From positions 1 through 17,512 of the forward strand of contig CAZAYP010000095.1 of the NCBI GenBank assembly GCA_964489425.1: DNA of 17,512 nucleotides. Direction: 5' to 3'. This DNA is from CAZAYP01 sp964489425 [NCBI: uncultured Verrucomicrobiota bacterium] (GTDB taxonomy: Bacteria > Verrucomicrobiota > Kiritimatiellia > RZYC01). The position numbers and the translations under genes were made by a program. Positions 6,954 to 13,603 of this stretch are shown piece by piece. The notes under the pieces are model-generated. The model was not told the origin of the DNA. It saw only the letters and a list, made by a program, of their open reading frames with translations, and did not search any database. Numbering within the stretch: position 1 is the first letter of the stretch; each line of letters opens with the position of its first letter.

Positions 6954-7085
6954 ATGAAATCCGATAGCAGCCCGAGTCGATCTTCCGGCGGCCCGCTTGC
7001 GATAGTCTTGGCTGTGCTCCTCGCCGGAACGGCCGCGATGCTTGGAACTGCCTATGTGGGGCGACTGCAGCCACCGATGGTGTGA
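6954..7085 (+). CDS. Small single-span membrane protein (43 residues)
   Basis: MKSDSSPSRS is followed by a Gly/Pro turn and one hydrophobic helix (about residues 14-35, AIVLAVLLAGTAAMLGTAYV), ending RLQPPMV. A good Shine-Dalgarno sequence, GGGAG at 6944-6948, lies five bases before the ATG and supports translation. Similarity to a known family was not recognised. It follows the chimeric PIN ORF by 56 bases and precedes the lipoprotein. Possible roles include a small membrane regulator or a type I-like toxic peptide, but nothing in the sequence proves either. Confidence 0.5.
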   Translation: MKSDSSPSRSSGGPLAIVLAVLLAGTAAMLGTAYVGRLQPPMV

Positions 7086-7142
7086 AATTAAGCACACCGG
7101 CACCTTGCTATGCGTAACGACCAATATTATGTCGGAACACGA

Positions 7143-7670
7143 ATGAAAACGAAGAAGACGGCTATCATACTCGCCATGCTGGGGTTAGTGTGCAGCTGCA
7201 TTCAGCGCCCGCAAATGACCAAGGACCGTGCCCTGTCCATCTTCTCACGGGTCACTGGCATCACGATCACGAATGACAGCGCTATCATCGGATTCAAGGA
7301 TGACCACCGGGGCCTCGTCGGCGACGGTGAGTTCGGGATCGGAGTCCGTGTTCCGGAGTCAACCATGAACGCGCTCCTCAACGCGCCTCCTCCACTGGGA
7401 CAAGAGTGGAGAAGAGGCCCTGTTGAAGGCGAGATAGGGTTCCACTGTGCCTTCATATACTCAAGCTCCCCAAGTTGCATTGGAATTGGAATCCAAGGTG
7501 AAGAACGGTACGACGGTGGCTCACCAGGGGCCGTCGAGATCCTGAGCAGCACGAACGCTTTCTACTGTGCGAAGGACCGGGGGCCTGACTCGATCGCATG
7601 GCACAACGGAACTCTTCTCGTTGTCACTCCTTCAGAATCAACAATGTGGCTTTCTATGTGGGATTGGTGA
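7143..7670 (+). CDS. Predicted lipoprotein of unknown function
   Basis: The 175-residue product starts MKTKKTAIILAMLGLVCSC, a lipoprotein signal peptide with basic n-region, hydrophobic core and a cysteine after VCS at about residue 19. The mature part (about 157 residues) is soluble, has several cysteines and Gly/Ser-rich turns, and contains GIGIQGEERYDGG. No family was recognised. The ATG at 7143 is chosen over the upstream 7110 start because it puts the signal peptide at the N-terminus. Only a weak GGAA precedes it, and a TATTAT hexamer lies 12 bases upstream. Composition is lower in GC than the flanking genes, fitting the accessory island. Confidence 0.6.
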   Translation: MKTKKTAIILAMLGLVCSCIQRPQMTKDRALSIFSRVTGITITNDSAIIGFKDDHRGLVGDGEFGIGVRVPESTMNALLNAPPPLGQEWRRGPVEGEIGFHCAFIYSSSPSCIGIGIQGEERYDGGSPGAVEILSSTNAFYCAKDRGPDSIAWHNGTLLVVTPSESTMWLSMWDW

Positions 7671-7697
7671 AGTTGGAGAGTTCCCAACAGTCGGCTC

Positions 7698-7734
7698 CCC
7701 GTGACAGGCTGAGCAACCCTCAGTCAGTCACGGG
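7698..7734. terminator. Long interrupted hairpin between convergent genes
   Basis: CCCGTGAC (7698-7705) pairs with GTCACGGG (7727-7734). After a 3/3 internal loop, CTGAG (7709-7713) pairs with CTCAG (7719-7723) around loop CAACC. It sits between the lipoprotein stop and the stop of the minus-strand antitoxin, so it could end transcription in both directions. There is no T run on either side, so a Rho-independent terminator is only a possibility. Confidence 0.4.
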
Positions 7735-7763
7735 CCGCGGATTCGCCAACCGGTTCTCCGATC

Positions 7764-7994
7764 TTAGTGGGCATGGCGGAGTTGAGTCTTGGCGATGCCC
7801 ACCAAGGACCTGAGCGCGGCATTCACCGATCCTTCATCGGGAAAGAACCTTGCCACGTCCGGGGAGAGCAGCACGAGGTTCGTTCCCTCCCGGAAACGTT
7901 TCGCGTACTTTCCCCGCAATCCCCCCTTCAAAAGGGAGAGGTCATACTCTGGCCGCAATTCATCGTTCCGGTCGTTGTCATTGACCTTCTTCAT
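7764..7994 (-). CDS. Antitoxin partner of BrnT
   Basis: This 76-residue product starts MKKVNDNDRNDELRPEYDLS, continues GGLRGKYAKRFREGTNLVLLSPDVARFFPD, and ends with SVNAALRSLVGIAK. The GKYAKRxxEGTN...LxPDVAxxFPD...VNxALR pattern is a common bacterial antitoxin type encoded next to BrnT- and HigB-like toxins. The final helix resembles a ribbon-helix-helix DNA-binding element. The start at 7994 is chosen because it overlaps the last 17 bases of the toxin gene (7978-7994), giving coupled translation. A longer frame from 8051 would run deep inside the toxin gene. BrnA identity is not claimed, because the classical BrnA motif is not clear. Confidence 0.75.
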   Translation of the reverse strand: MKKVNDNDRNDELRPEYDLSLLKGGLRGKYAKRFREGTNLVLLSPDVARFFPDEGSVNAALRSLVGIAKTQLRHAH

Positions 7995-8253
7995 AATGCC
8001 TTCGTTCCAGTGGGGTTGTCTTTCTCGCGCTGATGATTCGAACCTTGTCACCTCGGTCGGTGTGCGACACCATCAGGATGCGCCGGGATCGCGACATTCC
8101 CACTGTGATGAATCGGTGTTCCGCTACCGAGTGGTCCGGATCGTGGTAGGTGATCGAGAGGTCATCCGCAAGTACCGTGGCCGCTTCGTGAAACGAGACG
8201 CCATGCTTTCGCAGGTTCTTGTCGGCTTTCAGCAAATCCCACTCGAATTCCAT
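7978..8253 (-). CDS. brnT: BrnT-family ribonuclease toxin
   Basis: This 91-residue product has the BrnT signature: FEWDLLKADKNLRKHGVSF at the N-terminus, then EAATVLADDLSITYHDPDHS, then the strand RFITVGMSRSRRILMVSHTDRG, and the C-terminal VRIISARKTTPLERRHYEE. BrnT is a RelE-like fold mRNA interferase; the conserved WDxxKAxxNxxKHGVSF and ISARxxxxxERxxYE motifs are both present. Length is normal. The gene is first in a minus-strand pair with its antitoxin, with a 17-base overlap. The upstream promoter places the transcription start on the ATG, and no Shine-Dalgarno sequence is seen. Confidence 0.9.
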   Translation of the reverse strand: MEFEWDLLKADKNLRKHGVSFHEAATVLADDLSITYHDPDHSVAEHRFITVGMSRSRRILMVSHTDRGDKVRIISARKTTPLERRHYEEGQ

Positions 8254-8259
8254 GGCGGC

Positions 8260-8288
8260 ATCCTACCACCGCAGGCACGTTGCGGCAA
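8260..8288 (-). promoter_or_regulatory. Promoter of the brnT operon giving a leaderless mRNA
   Basis: On the minus strand, TTGCCG (8288-8283) and TAGGAT (8265-8260) are separated by 17 bases. Six bases (GCCGCC) then lead to the ATG at 8253. The predicted start of transcription falls on the A of the start codon. Confidence 0.55.
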
Positions 8289-8289
8289 C

Positions 8290-8463
8290 CGTCTGTTTTC
8301 TGGCGAACATGGCGATAATGCCGTGTACCTTACGGGGGCGTACGGTCAACGATTCGGCACTTTCACCGAGAAGGAAAGCTTCGAGGGCGACCTTGAAATC
8401 TCAAACGAACAGGGCGTGGTTCTGCTCAAAACCAAGGCGCCATTCAAGGGATGGCAGAGATAG
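8290..8463 (+). pseudogene. Possible C-terminal fragment of an unidentified gene
   Basis: The plus frame ending at 8463 reads GEHGDNAVYLTGAYGQRF, then TFTEKESFEGDLEISN and GVVLLKTKAPFKGW. This looks protein-like (balanced charge, alternating hydrophobics), unlike the same frame further upstream, which is merely antisense to the brnT operon. There is no start codon with a ribosome binding site in this piece. It could be the tail of a gene whose 5' part was replaced when the toxin-antitoxin module arrived. The evidence is only sequence character; no family was recognised. Confidence 0.22.
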
Positions 8464-8527
8464 CGCGTCTTCCAGAAAAGCGAGGCTGCCCATTGCCCAG
8501 CCGCCGCACGTCCGGCCAACGACTGTT

Positions 8528-9142
8528 TTACTCGGCCGCTGGTGGGAACAGGCCCAGTTCGCGGCCGCGCGCCACGGCGGCGGGGAACTTCTCCATCAGG
8601 GCCTGGATTTCCTCGGGTTGGCCGGCCATGCGGATGTCTTCGATGTGCCAGCCGGGCACGACCATGACGCCGTAGAGGCCCCAGTCATACACCGGGCACT
8701 CCTTCTTGACGAAGCCCATCCACGTGCCGGCCGGGATGACGATCTGCGGGACCTGGCCCTGGTCCGCGGCCGGGCCCAACACGATCTCCTCCCAGCGGCC
8801 GTCGGGATACAGCAGCAACTGGATCATGGGCGCGCCGGCGTGGTACAGCAGGATCTCGTCCGAGGTCAGCACGTGCCAGGGGTCCACGGCCGCCTCGCGG
8901 GTCATCATGTAGTAGATGAGCGAGGCCGCGGCGCGCGGCTTTTCCGTGGCGGCGCGCAGGGCCGACTCGTACGTCGCGCGGTAGAAGCCGTGGCAGGCCT
9001 CGTCCGACATGGGGACCAGCTTGAGTCCGGCCATGACCTGCTCCGCGGTCAGCGGCGCCGGCGGGGTCACGGTCGGGTCAATGGCCACGGCGAGGGCCAT
9101 GGGCAGCCAGGCAACACACAACAACGCGGCGATTCTCAACAT
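8528..9142 (-). CDS. Secreted cupin-like protein, DUF985 (Cupin_5) family
   Basis: This 204-residue product has an N-terminal signal peptide, LRIAALLCVAWLPMALAVA. A DUF985-type cupin follows, with the family order: FYRATYES (family form xYRETYRS), AASLIYYMMT, DPWHVLTSDEILLYHAGAP (family form SxxHRLxSDExWHFHxGxP), LLYPDGRWEEIVLG, VPQIVIPAGTW, and YGVMVVPGWHIEDIRMAG. Cupins of this family are small beta-barrels of unknown or sugar-related function; only some of the usual metal-ligand histidines are kept. The ATG at 9142 is chosen because GGGAGG lies directly upstream; an in-frame GTG at 9148 lies inside that site. A signal peptide is unusual for DUF985 proteins, which are generally cytoplasmic. 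The gene follows the 855-residue gene by 56 bases on the same strand and may be co-transcribed. Confidence 0.8.
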   Translation of the reverse strand: MLRIAALLCVAWLPMALAVAIDPTVTPPAPLTAEQVMAGLKLVPMSDEACHGFYRATYESALRAATEKPRAAASLIYYMMTREAAVDPWHVLTSDEILLYHAGAPMIQLLLYPDGRWEEIVLGPAADQGQVPQIVIPAGTWMGFVKKECPVYDWGLYGVMVVPGWHIEDIRMAGQPEEIQALMEKFPAAVARGRELGLFPPAAE

Positions 9143-9156
9143 ATCCACCTCCCTGG

Positions 9157-9174
9157 CCGGCGGTACGCCGCCGG
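9157..9174. other. Intercistronic hairpin upstream of the cupin gene
   Basis: CCGGCGG (9157-9163) and CCGCCGG (9168-9174) form a perfect seven-base stem with a four-base loop. It is located between the end of the 855-residue gene and the Shine-Dalgarno site of the cupin gene. No U run follows on the minus-strand transcript. It may be a processing or stability stem, or a weak attenuator between the two genes. Confidence 0.5.
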
Positions 9175-9198
9175 GCTTTGATTGACTGGAGGCGCATG

Positions 9199-11766
9199 TT
9201 AGCGCGGCTGGCCATGCTTATCAATATTGATGTCCACCGCGTAGATCCCGGGCGCCGGCAACGGGCCGGCCGCGCACCGCGCCACGGTCCCGGTCACGAG
9301 GCAGAACAGTTCCTCGAACACGCCGTCGATGACTTCGCCGGGCACGCCGTAGTACAGGAAGTTGACCGGCATGGCATCGCCCAGCAGGTACAGCGTCTTG
9401 GCCGGCGGCGGCGTGGCCGGGTCGGCGCCCGGCACCGGGTCAAACACGATCCGGACCGCATGGCCCTGCAGCAAGAGCTGCTGCGGGTCCTTGATGGGCA
9501 GGGTGGTCAGCCGCACCGGAAACCCGCCGATGCGCGGCTGCTCCGCGCCGGCCAGCTCGTTCAGCCAGTCGGTCAGGTCCGCGAACTCCACATTTTTGGT
9601 GGAGCCGCTGGCAAAGTACAGGGCCGTGGCCGTGCCTTCCAGCAGCAACCGGGCAAAGAAGTCGCGTTTCAGCACGGACACGCCGGTCACGCCCAGGAAC
9701 AGGTCCCAGGGCTTCCAGGCGGGTTCCGGGACCTGGTCAATGGCGGAGTACTCGCCCGGCTCCGGAACGGTTCCCGCCAGCTTGAGGTCCAGCCCGGCGA
9801 CCGCGCCCCAGCGCGCGCGGCCGGCGGCGGCGGCCCGCAGGAATGCGCCGATATGGCCCCGGGACCCGAGGACCACGGCGTGCCGGTGGAGCAGATCCCG
9901 GCCGAGGCCGGCGAGGATGGACTCCACGGCATTGAGGATGGAATGGGCGCAGGCTTCGGCTTCGGTCTCGTTCTTGTAGCGCGAGGCGGCAATGGTGCAG
10001 GCGGGAAAGTGCAGGCGGCCGTGCAGGCGCTCGACCGCCTGCAACTGGTAATAGCCGTTGGCGGTGTGCTCGAACGTCGCGGGCAGGAGCCCGGCGAGCC
10101 ACTCCGCGGCCGGCAGGTCCGCGGGCAGGTCTGGCGCGGGCGGGTAGTCGCAATATGCCAGCAGCTCGCCCAGGGTGCCGCCCCGGCGGCACAGATCGTT
10201 CAGCGGCGGGGCGATATAGCCGCCATCCTCGATCAGCAGCAGCTGGCGCTGCTCGCGGCGGGCGGCGACAGCCTCGCGGATGAACAGGTGGAACGCGGCC
10301 ACGCGCATGGCGGCCAGGTAATCCAGGCGCCGGGCGCGCAGGCTTTGCTCCAGGGCGTCGAGGCCGTCGACCGGCGAGAACTGGCGCGACAGGATGTAGG
10401 ATCCGGCCACGGACTGGCGCGAGTCCAGGTGCTGGAGCGCGTAGAAGCGGAAGCGCGGATCCGGCAGGCTGAGCATGTCTTCGATCAGCGCGTCGGCCAC
10501 GAGGCCGCTGTAGCGGACGAAGAGCGTGGTCAGGGCGCCGCAGCCGGAGTCGTCCAGCGCCTTGACAAAGCCCAGGACCTCGGCGGTGGCGTGGTGGATC
10601 AGCAGGATGCGGTAGCGTTCCAGGGCGCCGGGCCGGCCTTGCGCCACGGCCTGGCCCAGGGCCGGCAGGCGCGCGAGGTAGGCGCGCATGTCCGGCGGCG
10701 GCCGGGCCTGGCCCACGCTGACGTTGAGCATGCTCCCCTTGCGCGAGAGGTCCAGGTACACCCGCTGCGCGCCGTCGTCCATGGCCACGGGGTGGCCGGC
10801 GGCCAGCAGTTGCAGCACGGCCGCGCCCTCCAGCAGCGCGAGGATCTTGGCCAGCAGCGCCACGCCGTCCCGGCCGCGGTCCAGCAGCCAGCGCTCCATC
10901 ACGTCCGGGCTCCAGGCGAAGCTGGCGCCGGTCACGTGCGGCAGCCCGTTGGCGGCCAGCAGCTCGAACAGCGCCGGCAGGCGGCTGGGATCCTCGCTGA
11001 AGTTGCCGCGCTGGTTCTGGCCCTCGCGGAGGATCCCCAGGTAGAGTTGCTCCGCCATGGCCACGATGTCCTGGCGGAAGTGCCGCCGGCCGCTGTCATT
11101 CACCACGCGGTGCGGGATGTGCTTGAGATTGAGCCGCGACTGGCGGCCGTTTTCCACGGTCAGGCGCAGGAACCGGCCGGCCGCGTCATACTCCAACAGG
11201 AAAAAGTACGGCGCCGGATCGGTCGCGTCCTGGTGCAGGGGGATCAGCAGGGCCGTGGCCCCGTTGTCCGCCGGCGCGGGCCCGGCGGGCTCGGCGCCAC
11301 GATCCGCCAGCCCCGGGAACAGCACGCCGCCCCACGCGGGGGTCTGCACGACATCGAGCGCGGCCCGCACGTGCCGGGTGAAGCGCGCCGGGTCGGCCTC
11401 GAGGTCGCGCGCCACGGCCAGGCGGCACGCCAGCAGCACGCGGGTGACGCCCAGGGCCGCCAGGTCCGGGGTGGCGTCCCAGTCCACCGGCACCTGGGCC
11501 TGGACGTCGGCCGCGGCCTGCCGGCACTGTTCCAGGGCCGTGCGGGCCACCTGGCCGGCGAGGGCCGCGAGGCCGGAGAAGATGCGCACGCCCGTGGCGT
11601 TGATCACGTACAGGCCGTCGGCCTGCTCCAGCAGCGGCAGGCCGAGCAGGGTCGGCTGCGGGCCGTGCGGCGCGGCGGTTGGGTTGCGCGCCCGGGCGAA
11701 CCGGGCCGAATCCATCAGGTGACCGAGGATGGTGCCGATGGGTTTGCCGCCGCCCGTGGTGCTCAT
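9199..11766 (-). CDS. 855-residue protein with C-terminal S-adenosylhomocysteine hydrolase-like domain
   Basis: The N-terminal part (about 1-400) matches no family I recognise. From about 405 the order of motifs follows adenosylhomocysteinase: LLIEDGGY (510-517; compare the DDGxD segment), ANGYYQLQAVERLHGRLHFP (569-588; compare ETTTGVxRLxxM...GxLxFP), and ASRYKN (594-599; compare the DSVTKSKFDN region, Lys598 kept). An NAD-fold glycine loop VVLGSRGHIG (631-640) and LGDAMPVNFLYYGVP (795-809) come later. Several catalytic AHCY residues are not obvious, so the normal SAH-hydrolase reaction is doubtful; nucleotide or NAD binding is likelier. No signal peptide or membrane helix is seen. The start ATG overlaps the stop of the upstream HAMP gene (ATGA, 11763-11766), so a frame running on to 12381 is rejected. 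It is the last gene of the four-gene operon. Domain call moderate, function unknown. Confidence 0.75.
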   Translation of the reverse strand: MSTTGGGKPIGTILGHLMDSARFARARNPTAAPHGPQPTLLGLPLLEQADGLYVINATGVRIFSGLAALAGQVARTALEQCRQAAADVQAQVPVDWDATPDLAALGVTRVLLACRLAVARDLEADPARFTRHVRAALDVVQTPAWGGVLFPGLADRGAEPAGPAPADNGATALLIPLHQDATDPAPYFFLLEYDAAGRFLRLTVENGRQSRLNLKHIPHRVVNDSGRRHFRQDIVAMAEQLYLGILREGQNQRGNFSEDPSRLPALFELLAANGLPHVTGASFAWSPDVMERWLLDRGRDGVALLAKILALLEGAAVLQLLAAGHPVAMDDGAQRVYLDLSRKGSMLNVSVGQARPPPDMRAYLARLPALGQAVAQGRPGALERYRILLIHHATAEVLGFVKALDDSGCGALTTLFVRYSGLVADALIEDMLSLPDPRFRFYALQHLDSRQSVAGSYILSRQFSPVDGLDALEQSLRARRLDYLAAMRVAAFHLFIREAVAARREQRQLLLIEDGGYIAPPLNDLCRRGGTLGELLAYCDYPPAPDLPADLPAAEWLAGLLPATFEHTANGYYQLQAVERLHGRLHFPACTIAASRYKNETEAEACAHSILNAVESILAGLGRDLLHRHAVVLGSRGHIGAFLRAAAAGRARWGAVAGLDLKLAGTVPEPGEYSAIDQVPEPAWKPWDLFLGVTGVSVLKRDFFARLLLEGTATALYFASGSTKNVEFADLTDWLNELAGAEQPRIGGFPVRLTTLPIKDPQQLLLQGHAVRIVFDPVPGADPATPPPAKTLYLLGDAMPVNFLYYGVPGEVIDGVFEELFCLVTGTVARCAAGPLPAPGIYAVDINIDKHGQPR

Positions 11767-12836
11767 GCCGAGGCCTGCCTTTCTACCGCGACCACGGCCT
11801 GCCGCCGCAGGTCCCCGGCCTTGCGTTTCAACTGCTGGAAATAATCGGAGCCGGTGATGCGCGCCAGCTCTTCCCGCTGCTTCTGGTGGTCGATCTCGAT
11901 TTTCAGCTCGGTCACCTGCTGCTGCAGCACTTCCTCGCGCCGGGCTACGGCCGCCACCATGGTGGCGAACGCCTGCGCCAGGATGCCCAACTCGTCGTCC
12001 CGCCGGCCCAGGTCGCGCAGCCCGGCCACCGGCGCGTAGTCGCCCGCGGCGGCGCGCCGCGCGAGGTCGGTCAGGGTAACGACCGGCGCAGTGATCTTGC
12101 GGGCGGAAAACGCGGCCACGCCCAGCCCGACCACCAGCACCAGCAGGATCAGCGCGCCCAGGGTGTAGAGCTCCTCCACGCGCAGCTCCTCCTCGATCGA
12201 CACCAGCACGCTGCTGAACCAGGTGGCCAGCACGGTGAGCATGACCAGGTAGTGCACGGTGATCAACGTGCGCGTTTCCAGGCGCATGACCAGCAGGTGC
12301 GCCGCGTACATCAGCAGCGGCACCAGCAGGAACGCCCACAGCGTGTCGGTGATCACCACCGGCAGCAGCAGGCGGAAACACGCGTCAAAGAGGCTGACGT
12401 GGCCCTGGGCGAACTCCATGCCCGTGGAAAAGATGTACGGCAGGCTGCTGGCCGCCAGCAGCACCACCAGCAGGCGGGCAAAGGACGGGATCGAGTCCAC
12501 CGGCCGCGCCCGCGCGCGCGGCGCCAGGCCGCAAATCAGGCCCATGAGGCCGTTGGCCAGGCTCCAGTGCGGCGCGAACAGCAGCCCCTTGCCGGCCATG
12601 GCGTAGCCCAGCATGTCGCCCAGCGCCCCGCAGGCGAACCCCGCCGGGCCGCCCCACAGGATCCCCAGGAACATGGGCAGCACGACCTGCGGCCGCAGCT
12701 CCGCGAAGGTGCAGCCCGGCAGGTACACCAGGCCGGACAGGTAGTTGGCCACCCCGTAGGCCTCGACCGCGACCACGAACAGCAGCAGCCGGCGCAGGGC
12801 GGGCCGGGCGGCAGGCGTGGGGGCGGCGGCTTGCAT
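11763..12836 (-). CDS. Membrane sensor-like protein: ECF-S-like transmembrane region, HAMP, coiled coil
   Basis: This 357-residue product has about six or seven membrane segments in residues 12-249. The first part (TFAELRPQVVLPMFLGILWG, then GFACGALGDMLGYAMAGKG) resembles substrate-binding S components of ECF vitamin transporters. Next come a HAMP domain (about 247-305, starting ARKITAPVVTLTDLARRAAAGDY) and a coiled coil (EVLQQQVTELKIEIDHQKQRE). The last element is ITGSDYFQQLKRKAGDLRRQ (332-351), a short tail that, from memory, is shared by other HAMP-containing bacterial signalling proteins. No kinase, cyclase or methyl-accepting output domain is present. The likely role is ligand sensing in the membrane with a signal passed to a partner through HAMP and the coiled coil. 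The stop overlaps the next gene by four bases, and the ATPase gene ends three bases upstream. Confidence 0.78.
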   Translation of the reverse strand: MQAAAPTPAARPALRRLLLFVVAVEAYGVANYLSGLVYLPGCTFAELRPQVVLPMFLGILWGGPAGFACGALGDMLGYAMAGKGLLFAPHWSLANGLMGLICGLAPRARARPVDSIPSFARLLVVLLAASSLPYIFSTGMEFAQGHVSLFDACFRLLLPVVITDTLWAFLLVPLLMYAAHLLVMRLETRTLITVHYLVMLTVLATWFSSVLVSIEEELRVEELYTLGALILLVLVVGLGVAAFSARKITAPVVTLTDLARRAAAGDYAPVAGLRDLGRRDDELGILAQAFATMVAAVARREEVLQQQVTELKIEIDHQKQREELARITGSDYFQQLKRKAGDLRRQAVVAVERQASA

Positions 12837-12839
12837 GCG

Positions 12840-13595
12840 TCAGGCCGTCAGTTCGCGGGCCACCCGGCGCAGCTCCGCGGTGATGGGATGGTCCGGGTGC
12901 CGCACCACGAAGATCTCCTGGCTGGCCAGGGTCATGACCTCGTCGGCGTGCGGCAGGATCGCGGCCACCGGGCAGTTGTAGGTCTCGGCCACCATCCGGC
13001 GGATCTGGGCCGGGTCAAAGGTGGCCGGCACCTTGTTCACCAGGATGAACATGCGCGGCACCTCGAGCTCGCGGGCCACCTCCACGGTCAGCCCGGTGCC
13101 CTGGTAGTCCTGGTAATCCGGCCGCATGACGATCAGCAGCGCATTGGCCACGGCGATGGAGAGCAGGGTTTCCTCGTTGAGGCCCGGGTGGGTGTCGATG
13201 ATCAACACGTCCAGCTGGAGCGCGGCGATCAGGTCCTGGAACCCCTGGCTGAGCAGGTTGACATCGTACCCGTCGTGCAGGATGCGCGCGATGTCCCCGG
13301 CGTTGACGCTGGCGGGGACCAGGTGCACCGAGCCCGCGGTGGGCGCGCGCAGCGCGGCGGTGACGTCGTGCGCGGCCTGCGCCATCGGGCACCGGCCCCA
13401 AAGATAATCGTTGAGCGCGCAGCCCGCTTGCTCCACGTTGAGGCCGAACAGCACGTGGATGCCCGGCGACTGGATGTCCGTGTCCACCACGCCCACCCGG
13501 CGGCCGTCCAGCGCGTACAGCGCCGCCAGGCTCGCGGTGGTGTTGGACTTGCCGGTTCCGCCGCGGAACGAGTGGACTGCAATAATCGAAGCCAT
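12840..13595 (-). CDS. MinD/ParA-family ATPase
   Basis: This 251-residue product carries a deviant Walker A loop, FRGGTGKSN (10-18). The signature lysine of KGGxGK is Arg11, while Lys16 is kept. Walker A' is VVDTDIQSPG (36-45, Asp40) and Walker B is VLIIDTHPG (130-138, Asp134). Family members form ATP-dependent dimers that position other complexes, for example at the membrane or pole. There is no long amphipathic C-terminal helix typical of MinD, so direct membrane binding is not evident; the HAMP protein next door could supply it. The ATG at 13595 begins directly before the first beta-strand. Longer frames (to 13949) would overlap the response-regulator gene in another frame and are rejected. 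The gap to the response-regulator stop is eight bases. Confidence 0.88.
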   Translation of the reverse strand: MASIIAVHSFRGGTGKSNTTASLAALYALDGRRVGVVDTDIQSPGIHVLFGLNVEQAGCALNDYLWGRCPMAQAAHDVTAALRAPTAGSVHLVPASVNAGDIARILHDGYDVNLLSQGFQDLIAALQLDVLIIDTHPGLNEETLLSIAVANALLIVMRPDYQDYQGTGLTVEVARELEVPRMFILVNKVPATFDPAQIRRMVAETYNCPVAAILPHADEVMTLASQEIFVVRHPDHPITAELRRVARELTA

Positions 13596-13603
13596 GGCGC
13601 AGG

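Noticed and set aside
7598-7813. Plus ORF after the lipoprotein
   Set aside because: Overlaps the lipoprotein end and the intergenic hairpin, has no ribosome binding site and no protein-like features.
9178-11844. Very long plus-strand ORF (888 codons) opposite the 855-residue gene
   Set aside because: It is rich in Gly, Ala, Arg, His and Gln without domains, the usual antisense shadow of a GC-rich gene. The minus strand has clear motifs and operon overlaps.
11767-12381. N-terminal extension of the 855-residue protein to 1060 residues
   Set aside because: The extra part is the wrong-frame shadow of the HAMP gene; the ATG at 11766 overlapping the HAMP stop is the natural start.
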